64,000 nt of DNA, from NCBI GenBank assembly GCA_963970005.1, contig CAXAMN010018891.1, positions 756,847 to 820,846 of the forward strand, written 5' to 3'. The notes beneath the pieces were generated by a model, which was given only the letters and a program-made list of their open reading frames with translations, did not search any database and was not told the origin of the DNA. How positions within the stretch are numbered: the stretch's first letter is position 1; every line of letters begins with the position of its first letter. The translations under genes and the position numbers were made by a program. Below, one piece after another: positions 12,778 through 25,709 of the stretch. This DNA comes from Durusdinium trenchii (Eukaryota > Sar > Dinophyceae > Suessiales > Symbiodiniaceae).

Positions 12778-15700
12778 TCAAATTGCAATATCATCAAGCT
12801 GGCCACCGGGTCTGCCAATGTCTTTGCAAGACGCGCGCAGCGTCAAAACAGCAGATGCAAGATCGTGGAAGTCAGATCGATCCAGGTAGATTTGTGAGGA
12901 CACCCTGATCCAGTGAGTAAGATCCTCAATGACTCGAATCGCAACGGCGTATCTTGCAGTTTCAAATCCTATACACCAGTACCAAATCTAAAGTAACACA
13001 TTACATGATGGCAAAATATGTCAAGCATCCGTGGAGCTGTTCGTGTGCAAACCAAAGGAGATCACCAGCATGGAATAGTTTTGGATAAGCCCTTCAGCGA
13101 TGAAACCTGCGCAGGCCTCGCTCTGTGTAGCTGCTATGGGCAGTCGAACTGCAAACATGGATGGAGTCATAGACCTCAGCTGCAACATGACCCATGCACC
13201 GTGGTCTTCGTTTTGCTTCCTGACTAGTAGTGTGAAGTCCTCAAAAAGCACCAGCTTAATACCAGTACAATCCGATGCAAGTGTATACCAACTGGATCCG
13301 TCAAAGAAATCTCCGATTCGATGAATTTGGAGCAAATCGACACTGGCACCACGGTCTCAGTACCAAAGGCCTCTGCCATCATCTGCCCTGCCCACTTGGC
13401 CAGCTCGGAGGTATACCTTTGCAGTCGGACCTCTCCACCCAACATCCGCCGGAAGTCCAAGGCCGCTCCCATCGCACACCAAGAGCTATAGTCCCGTGTG
13501 CCAATGTAGTCGAAGCGCTTTTGAAAGGTCGTCTCAGGAGAATTATCGGAGGAAATGATGGCTGGTTCCTTGGAAGGAAATGGACCACATAGAAGCTTTA
13601 CGCTCGTGAAATGCGTTAAAACTTGAAATGCGTCCTGTTGCAAAACTCCAAAGCATGCTGCCAACCAGGGATCAAGGATATCTTGAACCGATCTCGATGC
13701 CCAAAGTGCACCACTCCCTTTCGGAGCCATCAGCCATTTGTGCCCATCTGTCACCTTGGAGCCAAGGATGGACAGCTATCGCAAACATAACGAGCTCCTG
13801 GAGACCCAGCTTCTTGTTCCTAGTAGCGACCCTAATAGCTTCTTGCTACCTAGTAGAGATGGCCTCCAACCTACTTGCGATGGGCTCCAACCTACTAGCT
13901 TCTTGTTCCTAGTAGCGATGGCCCCCACCCTAACAGCTTCTTGCTACTAGTAGCGATGGCCTCCAACCTAGTAGTTTCTCGTTCCTAGTAGCGATGGCCT
14001 CCACCCTAATAGCTTCTGGCTACCTAGTAGCAATGGCCTCCAACATACTTGCGATGCCTCCAACCTAGTAGCCTCTTGTTCCTAGTAGCGAAGGCCTCCT
14101 CCCTAATAGCTTCTTGCTACTAGTAGCGATGGCCTCCAACCTAGTAGCTTCTTGTTCCTAGTAGCGATGGCCTTCAACCTACTTGCGATGGCCTCCAACC
14201 TAGTAGCTTCTTGTTCCTAGTAGCGATGACCTCCAACATACTTGCGATGGCCTCCAACCTAATAGCATCCTTGCTACTAGGTAAGCAGCTTCTTGTTCTA
14301 GATTCAAGAGCTTCCACATTTGTCTGTGGATCAACAACGTATATCAGGGTTGCCTCGAGGGCAATCCAATCAGGTCCAAGGGTGATGATAGTGATGTAAA
14401 GTACAATGACAATCTCACGGACACTTCTATAACCTTGGTCTGGGACTTTGATGGTCCTTGATGTAACAGCCTATTCAAATGGCAACACTTGGGAGATGTT
14501 CAAACCTGAATCCAGATTGGGGGCGTGGCCCTGGCTACCCGGCCAATTCTTCCTCCTAGACACGTAGGCATCCACACCAGCTTGCTCCAGCTGCCCCAGT
14601 TCGATGGGCACTTGCCCCAACGCGTGGGCGCCATCCAGCAGCACGAGCGCATCTGGGAACCAGGCCTGGCAGCGCATCTGAATCGGCTGTAGTAAGCAAT
14701 TTATGTACAGCAAGTTGGAGTTTCAAAGGTCATATTGTTGGAACCTATAGAATTCAACATGTCTGGATAACGTATTACCAAGCCTGAACAAGCCTGGGCC
14801 TGGGCTATGATAAGAAGAGCGGAGCGGAAACATGCCAATTGAGAGGAGAGGATAATATAACAAAGGATGGTGATGATGACTATATATATATAGTTATTTG
14901 TAAAAATTGCATGGTCAACAAACATCGCCTCCTCTGGATCCTCAAAGAGCAAGTTCTATTGACAAAGCTTCTACTGACGACCTCAGCTGGGTGCCTTCAC
15001 CATCTTGGCCAAGCGAGAGACCGGCAGGATGGCAGGTGGGTAGGAGGAGACCTTAGGCAAAAGTCACCTTGGATCAAATGATCCAAGATGGTTCAAGTCT
15101 CATTTCCTACTCAGAGCCACTCAGCCACTCTGAAACATCTCTGAAAACTTTGTGGTCTTGCCACTCGCAAAGCATCAACTGAGAATCAAATGGCTACTAT
15201 GAGAGCAATTTGCAAGAGTGATGAAGAAACATAGCGACTGTTTTGGTCACAGCCAAGGCATAGGCCCTTTGAACTGCAAAGTCTTGTCATCCTGACCCTG
15301 TTTCATTCCGTTCAACCAAGTCGGGACTGCTGCTCTGAGATGCTCTGTTTGCAAATATTGCTTAAAGTATGCTTTTGGAAGACGGTGGAGAGTGGCTTCA
15401 ATGGCTTCAAGAAGAAAATAACACAAACATAAACAAACGCATGGCGGGCTGCATGATCAAAGACTGCCAAGCGTAGCCGGCATGGACGAGGCAGCTGCCG
15501 TAGAGTTTGCTCCAGTGGATCTAGAAAGGACTCTGGCCCGCTGGCTGGAAAAGACCTGATGGAAGCGGTTGAACATGATTGAACCAGTCAAACATAGTTT
15601 TCCCTATCTCTCTGCCCCTATCTTTGTGCCTCTATGAGAGCTTCTGTATGGAAAGCACAAATGTTTTTGTCTCAAGGAGCTGCAATTGACACGCGTGCAA

Positions 15701-18010
15701 ACTTCAACAAAAAAGTGCAAGGTACTGATTGTTTGACATGATAAAGACACAGACTCTTCATGGCAAACCAAGCAGAACCCTGACCGCCTTCCATGTTGCA
15801 AGAAACATACTTAAGGTTTAAGGTGCTTAGCAGCTACGGTACATAGGTAAGAATCGGATGGAACTTGAAGTAGTTGAATTCCATCCAGGACACACTTCCA
15901 CTTGAACTATCTGGATGTTGTAGCGCCTTTTCAGCCATGCTCCAGTGTTAGGTAAGACGGCGTAAGCAGCCGTTGTCAGCAGCAGTACGTCCCTTGGCTG
16001 CCATGGAAGGCTGCGTAATACTGCATTTAAGCCGGAAGATGCATCATCCAGAAAGACCTCAAAAGCACATCATTTGTTGATGGTCCAAGGGAACCCTGAG
16101 GCCGACTACAACCAGCTGAGTGTGGGAAGTCGTCTCTAACCAGCTGTTAAACAAGAAACAGGTGCCATATGGTGCCATGGCCTGGCGAAACAAACCTACT
16201 ACTGTAGCGATGGCCTCCAACCTAGAAGCGATGGCCCAACCTAGAAGCGATGGCTCCAACCTATAAGCGATGGCCTCCAACCTGACCTAACAGCGATGGC
16301 CTCCAACCTAGTAGCGATGGCCTTCAACCTAGAAGCGATGGCCTCGAACCTAGAAGCGATGGCTCCAACCTAGAAGCGATGGCCTCCAACCGAATAGCGA
16401 TGGCCTCCAACCTATTGCGCTTTGGTGTGGCTAGATTCCTGAAAAACCATGTAGTTACAGCCCTGGAACAACAACCACGACAACAACGACAATGACCAAA
16501 AAAAACGACGCCATGAACAAGCCTGCATACGCCCGCTGTCAGGTGTTTTCGGATCCCCAATGTTGTTTTCATATGCATTCATACTGTATCTTACCCGACC
16601 AATTGCTGTGTTTTTCTCGCCATATGGCAGGCAGAAGAAAAGTCGAGTGGCAACGTCCGTGGCGTTGGCCCCCATCATCTCCGCCAAGCGAGGTCTGACC
16701 TCCGAAATCACCTTCTGGTAGCCTGAGATGGAAACACACATCTGACATTTAGAGCGGCGGTCGATCAGTTCTTCACTGCATGAAGATGCATGAACGGTGT
16801 ACCCCAAATGGCAGGAAATTAGTTCATTGAAAGCACATGACACCAACACAATATATATATATATATAATGGGTAACACTTTAACACAATGATGTTGAATC
16901 CTTGCTCAGCAACCCATGCCTTGAGAAGTTGTCCCAATGAGTTCAAATGCTTCCCCTGCTTTCATGGCCCACCTCCTTTCATGGCCCGCCTCAATGCGTC
17001 CGTTAGAATCCATGGAAAATACATGCTCGACCAGTTCAGTTACACTACATTACATAGCTTGTGGCCAAACACTTCCAATTTCCAAGTCCTTTTGCCAGAC
17101 CCGATTTTGCAATGTCGGCAACAAAGAGTTTCACTGCTTCAAAAATCAAGTCAACATGCCCGTTTCAATCCTTTTCCTTCTTGTTGTGTGCAATCATTTG
17201 CTCCTTATCTTGTTGCATTCCGAATCTGCGGCAGCTGTCCCGGGGTTCTGTCCCGATAGCCTTGACCTGGTTTCATTTCCTTCCTGTGAGCTTCTTTTTG
17301 CTTGCTATCCTTTGCGTGAATTCTCTAGATGCGCTTCCTTCATTTGCTCGGTCTTGCGCTTGCCGACCAAACTCATCATGCAACTGTTCTTTTCAACTTG
17401 TGCCTGGACGGTCTTTGTTTAAATTGCTCTGCTTCCATCTGTTCATGCATCAAAACTGATTGCCGCACATTGTCACAAGGTTTTTGGCTGCGCCTAAGAA
17501 CCAGCTACCTATTATGGAGAAGATATTGATAGATATTGTGTCGGATGCACTGGCATTCCTCTCGCACCATGTTGTTTGTCTTTATTTCTTGCTGACACCT
17601 TGCGCCTCAGAGTCGACTTTCCCACCCAGTCAGAGACAAGACACCCCCAGAGGCAAACCAGGCCGTTGGTTGTGCTTCTTGCTCATCAATAAAGCGATTC
17701 TGCATTCTGCGAACGGGCTTCGGCGTTGCACCGAAACCACCGTGGTTGAAATTCAAAAAGCCAGGCCTCGATGGCGATGGCGATGGCTCGATGGTCTTGA
17801 ACGTGTTTGGCAACACTGGAGATTGGAGCCCCACTTGCTCTGACTGGGGGTCTTACATGACCCTTGCTCATAAAGTTCCAATACTGTTCCACTTAATTGT
17901 CTAACAAAGGACAAATTCAATTGTGAGTGTAAAACGGAAAACCTGCTCACCTTGGCGAGTGACTGAAACTGGAAGTATGCTTCTCGGATGGTCTTACCAA
18001 AGGAAGGCAC
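12778..18010 (-). CDS. Class V aminotransferase, 11 exons
   Basis: PLP-dependent class V (isopenicillin-N-epimerase or L-cysteine-desulfhydrase-like) enzyme; the substrate is not predictable. Exons read on the minus strand: 18010-17951, 17795-17645, 16722-16655, 16057-15892, 15544-15453, 15051-14995, 14665-14564, 13754-13674, 13568-13344, 13179-13070, 12952-12778 (TGA). Joined they keep one frame of 428 codons plus stop. Signature pieces in order: NFNHGGFGATPKPV (N-terminal family motif); ASSGLNAVLRSLPW (cofactor-phosphate region); LLDGAHALGQVP (pyridine-ring Asp and His); DGHKWLMAPKGSGALW (Schiff-base Lys); RFDYIGTRDYSSW; and the C-terminal WIRVSSQIYLDRSDF. Inferred donors are six GT, three GC and one GA. 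Exon 6/7 could instead join with a GT donor at 15000 and an acceptor before 14677. The true start lies upstream of 18010; a hydrophobic stretch at about 18183-18250 may be an earlier exon. Two introns contain minisatellite arrays. Confidence 0.87.
13809..14290. repeat. Intronic minisatellite array
   Basis: About ten alternating units of GCTTCTTGTTCCTAGTAGC and GATGGCCTCCAACCTA, some with CTTGCGATGG variants. The whole array sits inside the 809-base intron 14563-13755 of the aminotransferase, which explains that intron's length. Confidence 0.9.
16190..16415. repeat. Intronic minisatellite array
   Basis: About ten units of GCGATGGCCTCCAACCTAGAA, some lacking a C. It lies within the 597-base intron 16654-16058 of the aminotransferase. 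It belongs to the same family as 13809-14290 but is made almost only of the GATGGCCTCCAACC half. Confidence 0.9.
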
Positions 18011-21000
18011 CTGACAAAAGCAGCAAAGTGGGGTGGTTGATTATTTTCTGATCATGATACCTTTGCCAACCTGCCAGCATAACATCCATTTGTTGGCATG
18101 TCATATCAAGTACCATATCGCTTGGGCAGGTGAAAATTGGTACATTCAATGTGAACACATCAGCGCACAACCGTCAAGCCCACCTGCGGATCAGAGCTAA
18201 CCACCAAGATCTTGATGCACATGATGATGACGATGCGAACTACCACCATGACACTTTGCGAGGACATCTCTCTGCGAACTACCGCCGCAACATGTCCTAT
18301 AGCACGTGACTCTAGGGTTTAGCATCAACAAAGCTTATGTAAAAACTTGAAATGCCCACTGGCCCACTGCCTCCTGAAAAACAACTGCTGATGTGTCCGT
18401 GTCCACTACCTATTCATCTGTGAAACGGGTGTTGTTTCACCTTCGCCAATCTCTTATTGTCTTGAAGCTGGTCAAACGTGACCCACGAGAAGCACATGGA
18501 TGCATTGACTGGTTAAAATACATTTTGGTGTGGCGTGTGGCATTGTTGGAGTGTGTTCAGGAATGTGTTCGAACATGCCAACATTGATAGATTGCAATTC
18601 TGCTGAACTGTGCCCTGCATGAATCACAATGCCAGGAGCCAGGAGCATCAAAGTATATAAACCAATGAAGGATGGTGTGTGTTTCTTCTTCAACAGTTCG
18701 CCCCAATCAGAACCTTCTTCTCTCAAACCAAAACCGGTCTTCCAACCACAACACAATGGCTTTCTTGGTTTTGTATAGGAAAAGAATGGACAATAAATTA
18801 ACACTACTGCTGTATCCCCTGCTAAGTCTTGCCTAAACAGGTCCCTTCTGCCGCAGTTACGACATACCCTTCGATGTCGTGCGCATCATCGGCCATGCAG
18901 CTTCGCAAAGGCCCCGACTGGATCAGGCTCGGGTTCCCTGGCTGAGAAGCAGAATCAGGGAGCTATCTGAGCGATCCATTAACAATTTCGGATCATTTGC
19001 GTATGCAAACGACGGAACTTGCATGACCTTTTGATACCTTATCATGTTCTCCTATATTCGTTAGAGATGCGGTCCAGCCAAAAGCCTTTAGGGGCACAAT
19101 CCCATGCACAGTTATACATACATATATATATATACATAGCATTCTGCGAAAGTGCACTGGGAGTCTTTGAAAGGTCATACTCAAGCATTTGCCTTTTTCC
19201 AAGGTCCTGGCTATTGTTGACGTTTCAGTGTTGACCAACCAAAACCATACTGTGCACGCCTGACAGATTCATCGTCGAAAGTTGGATTCATGACAGAATG
19301 CTATTAAGCCTGCTCTAAGCTCTAATGGTAACAATAGGTAACACTAGTCATATTCTGACTGAGAAGGCTTGTACTACGTGTTGATACCTTTGTAAATTGA
19401 TCATGTAGTGAGCAGGTACAAATAAGATCAACAATTATCAACAATTGATGAGGATAAGGAATTCTCAACATTCCCACAACCCAGGCAGCAATGATTGGCA
19501 AGTTTTCACAATTTGGCTAAGGCGAATTAACCTTGATCCAAAAGGCGCAAACAGGGTGGAGCCGTTGTGGAATCCTCCTGTCGTAATCGTGCACTGATAA
19601 AACTTGAGCAGTTTCGCAATCCTGACAGGAGAACTTGTATGACCCATGGAGTAATGGTGTGTAAGTTCGTATGTCAGCAAGCCAATCTCATTGTATGGTT
19701 GTAGGAAGGACACCTCCAAGGCCGACACCCAAACCGCCCAAAAGGATAATTCATTTGACGCCTTGTGAGACACCATCAAACCCATCACAAGACCAACAAG
19801 ACCCCTATCCTTTGACAAAGACATTGCAAGAAAGTAACACCGCTTTGGACCTTAAAGGATTAAGGTTCGTCATCAGCCAAAGATTCTCCTGGCCTTGCTA
19901 AAGAGCAGCTTCCAACTTCAGCCATGACGTATCATGACGCAATCACATGAGATAATGAACCATACTGGAACCGCTGTTTCACCATGCCTTCCAACAAGAG
20001 GGTCCAGAACAAGGACCATAGAACCACCACATCGTAGTGCATAGCACACAAGAGACCAATGGTTCATCAAGGCAATCATTAGTTTGGACCATTGGTTAAA
20101 AATAATATAATTGGCCTTAGAAGGCATTGTGTTCTCTCCGGATTGCCCCATACCACCCCACAGAAGAAGACATTGCCTTCCTTTGGAAATGGGCAACTCT
20201 CGTGTCATTATTGGCCAACTCTCCCTTGCCACATCTTGCCACTATGACCATCCTACAACGCGCTGATAAGGCTAGTAGCGGCTACGGCTCAAAAAAATCC
20301 AAAAAGAAAAAGGTCCAGGGGTCCACTGCTCCGTCGCATCATTTGGCTCTACTGCCTGTACGACCGCTGCCAATTAGGTGAGGTCGATCGAGTTGGAGTG
20401 GTCTGAAAGACCGCTGCTCCAATCCACAAGCGAACAAAGGCTTGATTTGTACTTTTTTGTACAATTTGGTGACAACATCAAACAATCGCGTGGTCCAAGT
20501 CTTTTGGAAGTTCACCAAAACTATATACTAGGAGGTTTGACTCCTTACATGAGCAAACTCAGCACACCCCTAGCCTTAGCTGTATGCAAGGAATCAACGT
20601 TGCAAGATGCACTAGCTGAAGGACATGGGTCTTAGCCGTCAAGCCCCTGGCCATAAGGTGACTGCCAGGCAGTCTGAAACTTGGTACTTTGTACCTGCAG
20701 AAAACGCCTTCTGCGTTAGCCACGGTCAACCCAAAGCACTGTGCAGCCGCGCCATACGAGTAGCATCTAAACAATTCTCACTGTGTTGTTTTTAGAATGG
20801 ATAAGCTACCGGATTGCTGTTGAACCTTGCGGATTGCTTGTCTGCTCCGGGGACTTGCAGCATCCTCCTGCCCCCTTGCTTGGGTTGACCGAGCCTTGAA
20901 AAAAGGTCCATGGTCATTAAACAGCAGCATCTGTCAAGATGTTAAGTGAAACTTCCAACTATACATACGGTATAATATGATTAATTTTAAATGTGTGTAG

Positions 21001-22577
21001 AGTATATCTAAAGCCAATCGAACAAGCATTATCAAGTAATGGTCCGTGTTGAGTCATGCTGGGTCCGACAAACACGGTGCAGCTTCTTGGGCGCTACTTT
21101 GAAGAGAGCCAGGTCGCCACCAAAAAATCGACCCTCCGACCAACACGTTCATCTGAACGGCCAAAATAAGCGGATTCAGATGCTGGTTTTTTTTGCCACG
21201 ACCTTGAAAAATGCAACAAGCTATTCAAGCTAGCAGCAAAATCCTATGATCCTATGTGCCTGTGTGTCCAGTGTTTCATGGTTGAGGTTTTTGCAAACAA
21301 ACACTTTAAGATCTTTATCCCCTATCAAAGCATGCATGTTGAATCATACCGCCATGGGTACTGCAACTTGCAATATCACGAACAAAGGTTCTCCTATGCC
21401 CATCCAGGAGGCAGTCAGCGCAATTCGTCACTTGGAAAACATGGAACTGTGATGTATACACAAAACCTCAGCCAAATTGGACAGCATTGTGCCAAAACAC
21501 AACAAACAATACGTCAGATTTGATCGCTGTCTGTGGTTCACCTCAGTTAACCTCACGAACATGCACATGCACACAATCTGCTCTCAAATGTAATTACAAA
21601 CGACCAGCGTGTACAAACAGCAAGTGTGGGGATGCATCAGTCAAACTAGGCACGCATTTTTGTGCACACTCCATGCTAACTCAAGCAATGGCAACTCCGT
21701 GCTATGTTGGATCAACCAAAAACATCAGCGATCACATCTCCATTGTTCTTAGGCATTCAAATCACACGTCATTGCATCGGGCAAATTGAACCTCAGCGGG
21801 GCTCGAGGATAATTCTGCAATCTAGGTTCTTTAGAATTTGAGTGTTTTTGTTGCTTTGCTGCTCTAAGGGCTCCAAAACTCAAGACCTTGTATTTGGGCG
21901 ACAAGTATTAAAGTCTAGGCGGCAGTAGCACACAAGTTTTCTCCCAGTCCGAGTTCGACACAACACCGTGAGCCATCAGAAGCTTCGCCTGGCAAGGTCA
22001 TGCGATTCGGGCAGGAAATAGTAGCAAAAAGGATACTCTTCAGTGAACAAGAGCTTTCTCACAAATGCGTAGCGAAGGGTTCCTGCTCAAGTCTAGGGAG
22101 GTAGAGTTGCGTAAAACCCATGCAAACGACTGTATATCGCCTGATGGTCGCCCTAGGGCCCTAGGGTCCTCGCATTGGGGGAACGTGTTTTGAAGGTCTT
22201 GGATGGAAGAATGCCGAAAATAGATGAAAATAATTGAAAATAGTGTGTGAAATGCGCTGAAGGTGACTGTCCCATTGTGATGTACGATTTTGCTGCGCAA
22301 GTGCAGCATTTGGTAAGGTCGACAGTCTCAGTCGCCCTGTCATCGGGATTGGTGTGTGTCACGTGGCTTGTTCGAAGCTGTATTTTTGTGACAACTTTCA
22401 GTTAAAATTATGACTTTGAGTTATAGTTATATGTGGGTGAAGCCGAAATCATTCCAAGCATTTGGTGTGATGAAAGTTTGCTTGAGACGCAAAGGTGACT
22501 GTGGCATGGTCACTTTGTGGCAAGCAAAGTACTTTGATGTATCGGATGTATTTTGTACTTGTACTTTTGGTGTTAGT

Positions 22578-22670
22578 AGCAAGCTACTAGGTTGGAGGCC
22601 ATCGCTAGTAGGTTGGAGGCCATTGCTAGTAGTAATAAGAAGCTACTAGCAGCAAGAAGCTAGTAAGTTG
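22578..22670. repeat. Dispersed minisatellite
   Basis: Units of GGTTGGAGGCCATCGCTAGTA, then GTAATAAGAAGCTACTAGCA. It lies in reverse orientation to the intronic arrays. Confidence 0.75.
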
Positions 22671-24511
22671 GGAGTCGAAGGCGACATTTGGTCCAGGTGC
22701 CTGTCACTGTGCCAATAGGATTGGTGTGTCAGCGGGGGAGGCTTGGGCAGCGAAACTGCTTGCCAGGGCTGCGCGATGTGAGTGTGCTCTACCGCCTCAC
22801 TTTTGGAACATGTCTTTTGGAAGATGCCTTGTATAAAAGCGTGGAGGATGTCTTGTATGAAAGGCTCGTTGGTTGGAGACTTGACGTGGCTGTTGGACGA
22901 AGTATTTTAGGAAGCACTCTTGCACGAATCAATTCTGTTGCAGACTTCCCGCTTCACTGTTGAAGGAAGTCGTGCGTGTCTAGCTCAGTAGTGGCCGGTT
23001 TGCAGTACAAAAGTAGCACAAGGAGCCCCTTCTGGGAGCTCCGCGCTCCATGTCTCACAAGACTGCCAAGCAAGATTGTCCCACAAGAGTGTCTTGGAAG
23101 AGTGTCAAGCAAAAGAATCCCACAAGAGTTTCCCTAAATATTGCTTTGCAGTTGACAACCTCCACTTCTATGCAACTGGAATGCGCTCGCAAGCGCACAA
23201 AACGATTTCCAACTACATACAAACAATAAATGTCAAGTCTCAACCCTTGCCTTGACTTGCCATCGAGACAACAGTGTCACACAGTCTTAGATAATTTTAC
23301 TGTAGATATTAAAATTGTTTTGCAGGTTTGTGGGCGTCGTCAGGTTTTTTTTGGGGGGGGTAAGTTCCGGCCGGGGACCATCAGAGTAGTCTTGTTAAGC
23401 TGCGCTATCGTAGATGCAGTACCAACATTCATACAGTCTCCTTGTTCATCCACAAATTGGAGAGTGTATAGCACTGTCCATGTCTTGCCTTTTTGTCATG
23501 GAACTGGTATACCTTTTCCTTGGGAGACTGCAAAGCTGGCCCTCTCCCATACCCTGCCTCTGGGCTGGACTGGCCTTACGGTAGCTCCACATCACGTCGA
23601 AAGGTTTTTGGGCCAGGTTGAAAATTCGAGAGCTTGACTATACTTTTTTTGGCTTCACAACAAATTGGCAAACAACATAGAAAGAATCAGTCACGTCAAC
23701 ACCCACCCACCCACCCCCACACACTTAGTCACAGGGCTTGCAGTTCGTCATAGTCCACAATGAAGTGGATGAGGGAAACGCAAGGCGATGAAGTCAGCTC
23801 ACTTGAAGTGTTGAAAAAACACTGTTTGCGCGTGTCCGCAGCAAGCGTCAGCGGAAGGCGGCTGCGGGAAACTGGCTTTGGGAGATAGCATGCAAAACCA
23901 CCATGAAACAAACCGAGAGTGGAACAGCGTGGTCAAAAGTTGGTCGGAGGTACACACAGTTGATCAGACTGTGCATCCACCGAACAAGCATAGCTTTGTT
24001 AGTCAGCGTTTGCTTGTCGGCTGCTGGCCCCCTGCAAGACTGTGGAAAGACATCAAACTCCTAGATATGGAGGGTGGCACACACACACACACTCCTTCAG
24101 ATTTTTGGAGCCTCATCTCTGCTCTAAAAGCAAAGGGTGCCTGTAATCATCATCGCCAGAAATGAGCCTTTCCAACCTGGCACATATTGACACACAGACT
24201 GATGCTCGAAGCCACTTTGCAACTGCTTCAGAAAAGACTGCTTGAGCTGTCACTGGATGAGACCCATGGGACAACAAGAATGGCTATCTTGAAGCCACGT
24301 TTAGCTATAGTATGTTATAGTATAGTTCTTAGAGCTCATCCTGCAAACCAATTCGTGGATGCTGGATGCTCTCACCAGGGCTGAAAACGGAATTTTTCCA
24401 TCTGCCTCTGAAGAGCCGCCTCTGGGGGTAAGCCTCCAGGCCTCGTGGAATAGTCATCCGCAGGATTCAGCGCACAACTGTTTCATAATATTAATGATTG
24501 CTAATGTATTT

Positions 24512-24605
24512 AGGACGCTACTAGGGGCTCCTGGCATCGCTACTAGGAACAAGAAGCCACTAGGGGCTCCTGGCCATACTACTAGGAGCAAGAACGCTAC
24601 TATTA
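24512..24605. repeat. Dispersed minisatellite
   Basis: Units reading GCTACTAGGGGCTCCTGGC, then ATCGCTACTAGGAACAAGAA. A further single GCGATGGCCTCCAACCT copy follows at about 24904. Confidence 0.75.
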
Positions 24606-25709
24606 ATGTATCTACTAAGCCAAATTTAACAGCAAACACATGGAAACACGATCATCGTGATTCCGATTATAGAGTGACCTTTACAGGCTATGGCATGGTG
24701 TATCCTGAGTTGTTTGTTTTGTGGGTAGGACCCGATTCGGTTTCAGTGCTTAAACGAACAACACCAATCATATCTAATCATGGTGTGCCACAGCCCTCAA
24801 TGATGAGGGAAAGCAATCACTCAGCCCCATGGCATCATATCTGTTGCCATCAGCATGGATGTATTATTCTTTTGGGGTGCCAACTCCATTGAGGACTCCT
24901 AAGAGCGATGGCCTCCAACCTGAGAGACGTTTCGGTCCGACACCGTAGGAGTGTCGGGTGCCCGGGCGCCAGCAACTTTCTGCAGTAGGGGTCACCCTCT
25001 GTGTGTCGCTGTCCTGAAGAACAAACCCTGCACGATTTGTCGAGTCCCTTCCAGGTCAGGGTTGCATGGATCACCGTACTTCATCGCTGTCCATTTGCAA
25101 TGAACATACAGGTAGTATATGGATGTATATGGTAGCATGGCTGGCGCTATTTTTCAGACTCTGCAGAAACCTGGAGTCACCAGCAGCTCCATCCATTGCT
25201 CCAAAGATCCCTTTGCATGTGCTGTGAGCTTCCATCCCAGCTAGCAGTTGGATGCGCATCATTTTTAGGCTGGTGTGTACCCAGCAAAGCCCACGGTGGC
25301 CAAGCCAGAGGTCCTGTGAAACCTATTCGGTGAAACAGGAACATGGATTGTCGTTAGCGAAAATCCAACGGACAACTTAATTAATCAAATGATAATCTCC
25401 GAAAATGCATTCAGGCCGTCTTGAGCTCTCTGGCTGCTTCTCATCTACCTCCTGGGCAAAATATACATAGTCTACATCAGCGGAGTCAAACGTGAAATTT
25501 AAGTATATATTAATACTGTATATATGTATATATATATATAAACATTATATTATATAGTTCAACGGAAGAATGTTAAATGATGTTAAATGGTTACTGAGGA
25601 TCAATATCATCCATCAACACTGGATACGAGAAGAAGGGAAGCACACGCCGTAACGGTATGTAACGGCAAGTCATGAATCATCATTAGCACTTCGCACGGC
25701 CACCCTGCA

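Larger units (their letters stand above)
18260..25690. other. Long spacer, no supported gene
   Basis: Both strands were scanned without finding a recognisable domain. It contains TA-rich tracts (about 19115-19135 and 25500-25552), an AC tract (24079-24091), a CCCACC run near 23700 and dispersed minisatellites. A plus-strand stretch at 18850-19030 (DVVRIIGHAASQRPRLDQAR) and a Cys-containing minus stretch at 24895-25074 are mildly coding-like but unsupported. Confidence 0.4.

Noticed and set aside
13628-14399. Plus-strand open frames in the 13.7-14.4 kb repeat
   Set aside because: They lie in the tandem array inside an intron of the minus-strand aminotransferase and consist only of repeat units.
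14895-14937. Minus-strand DPEEAMFVDH, which resembles the DH-containing exon of the aminotransferase
   Set aside because: It lies downstream of the exon that must follow it. The correct piece (LRLAVFDH) was found at 15453-15544 with matching phase.
16888-17459. Three overlapping plus-strand open frames of 120-160 codons
   Set aside because: They fall inside the 922-base intron (17644-16723) of the minus-strand aminotransferase and show no motif.
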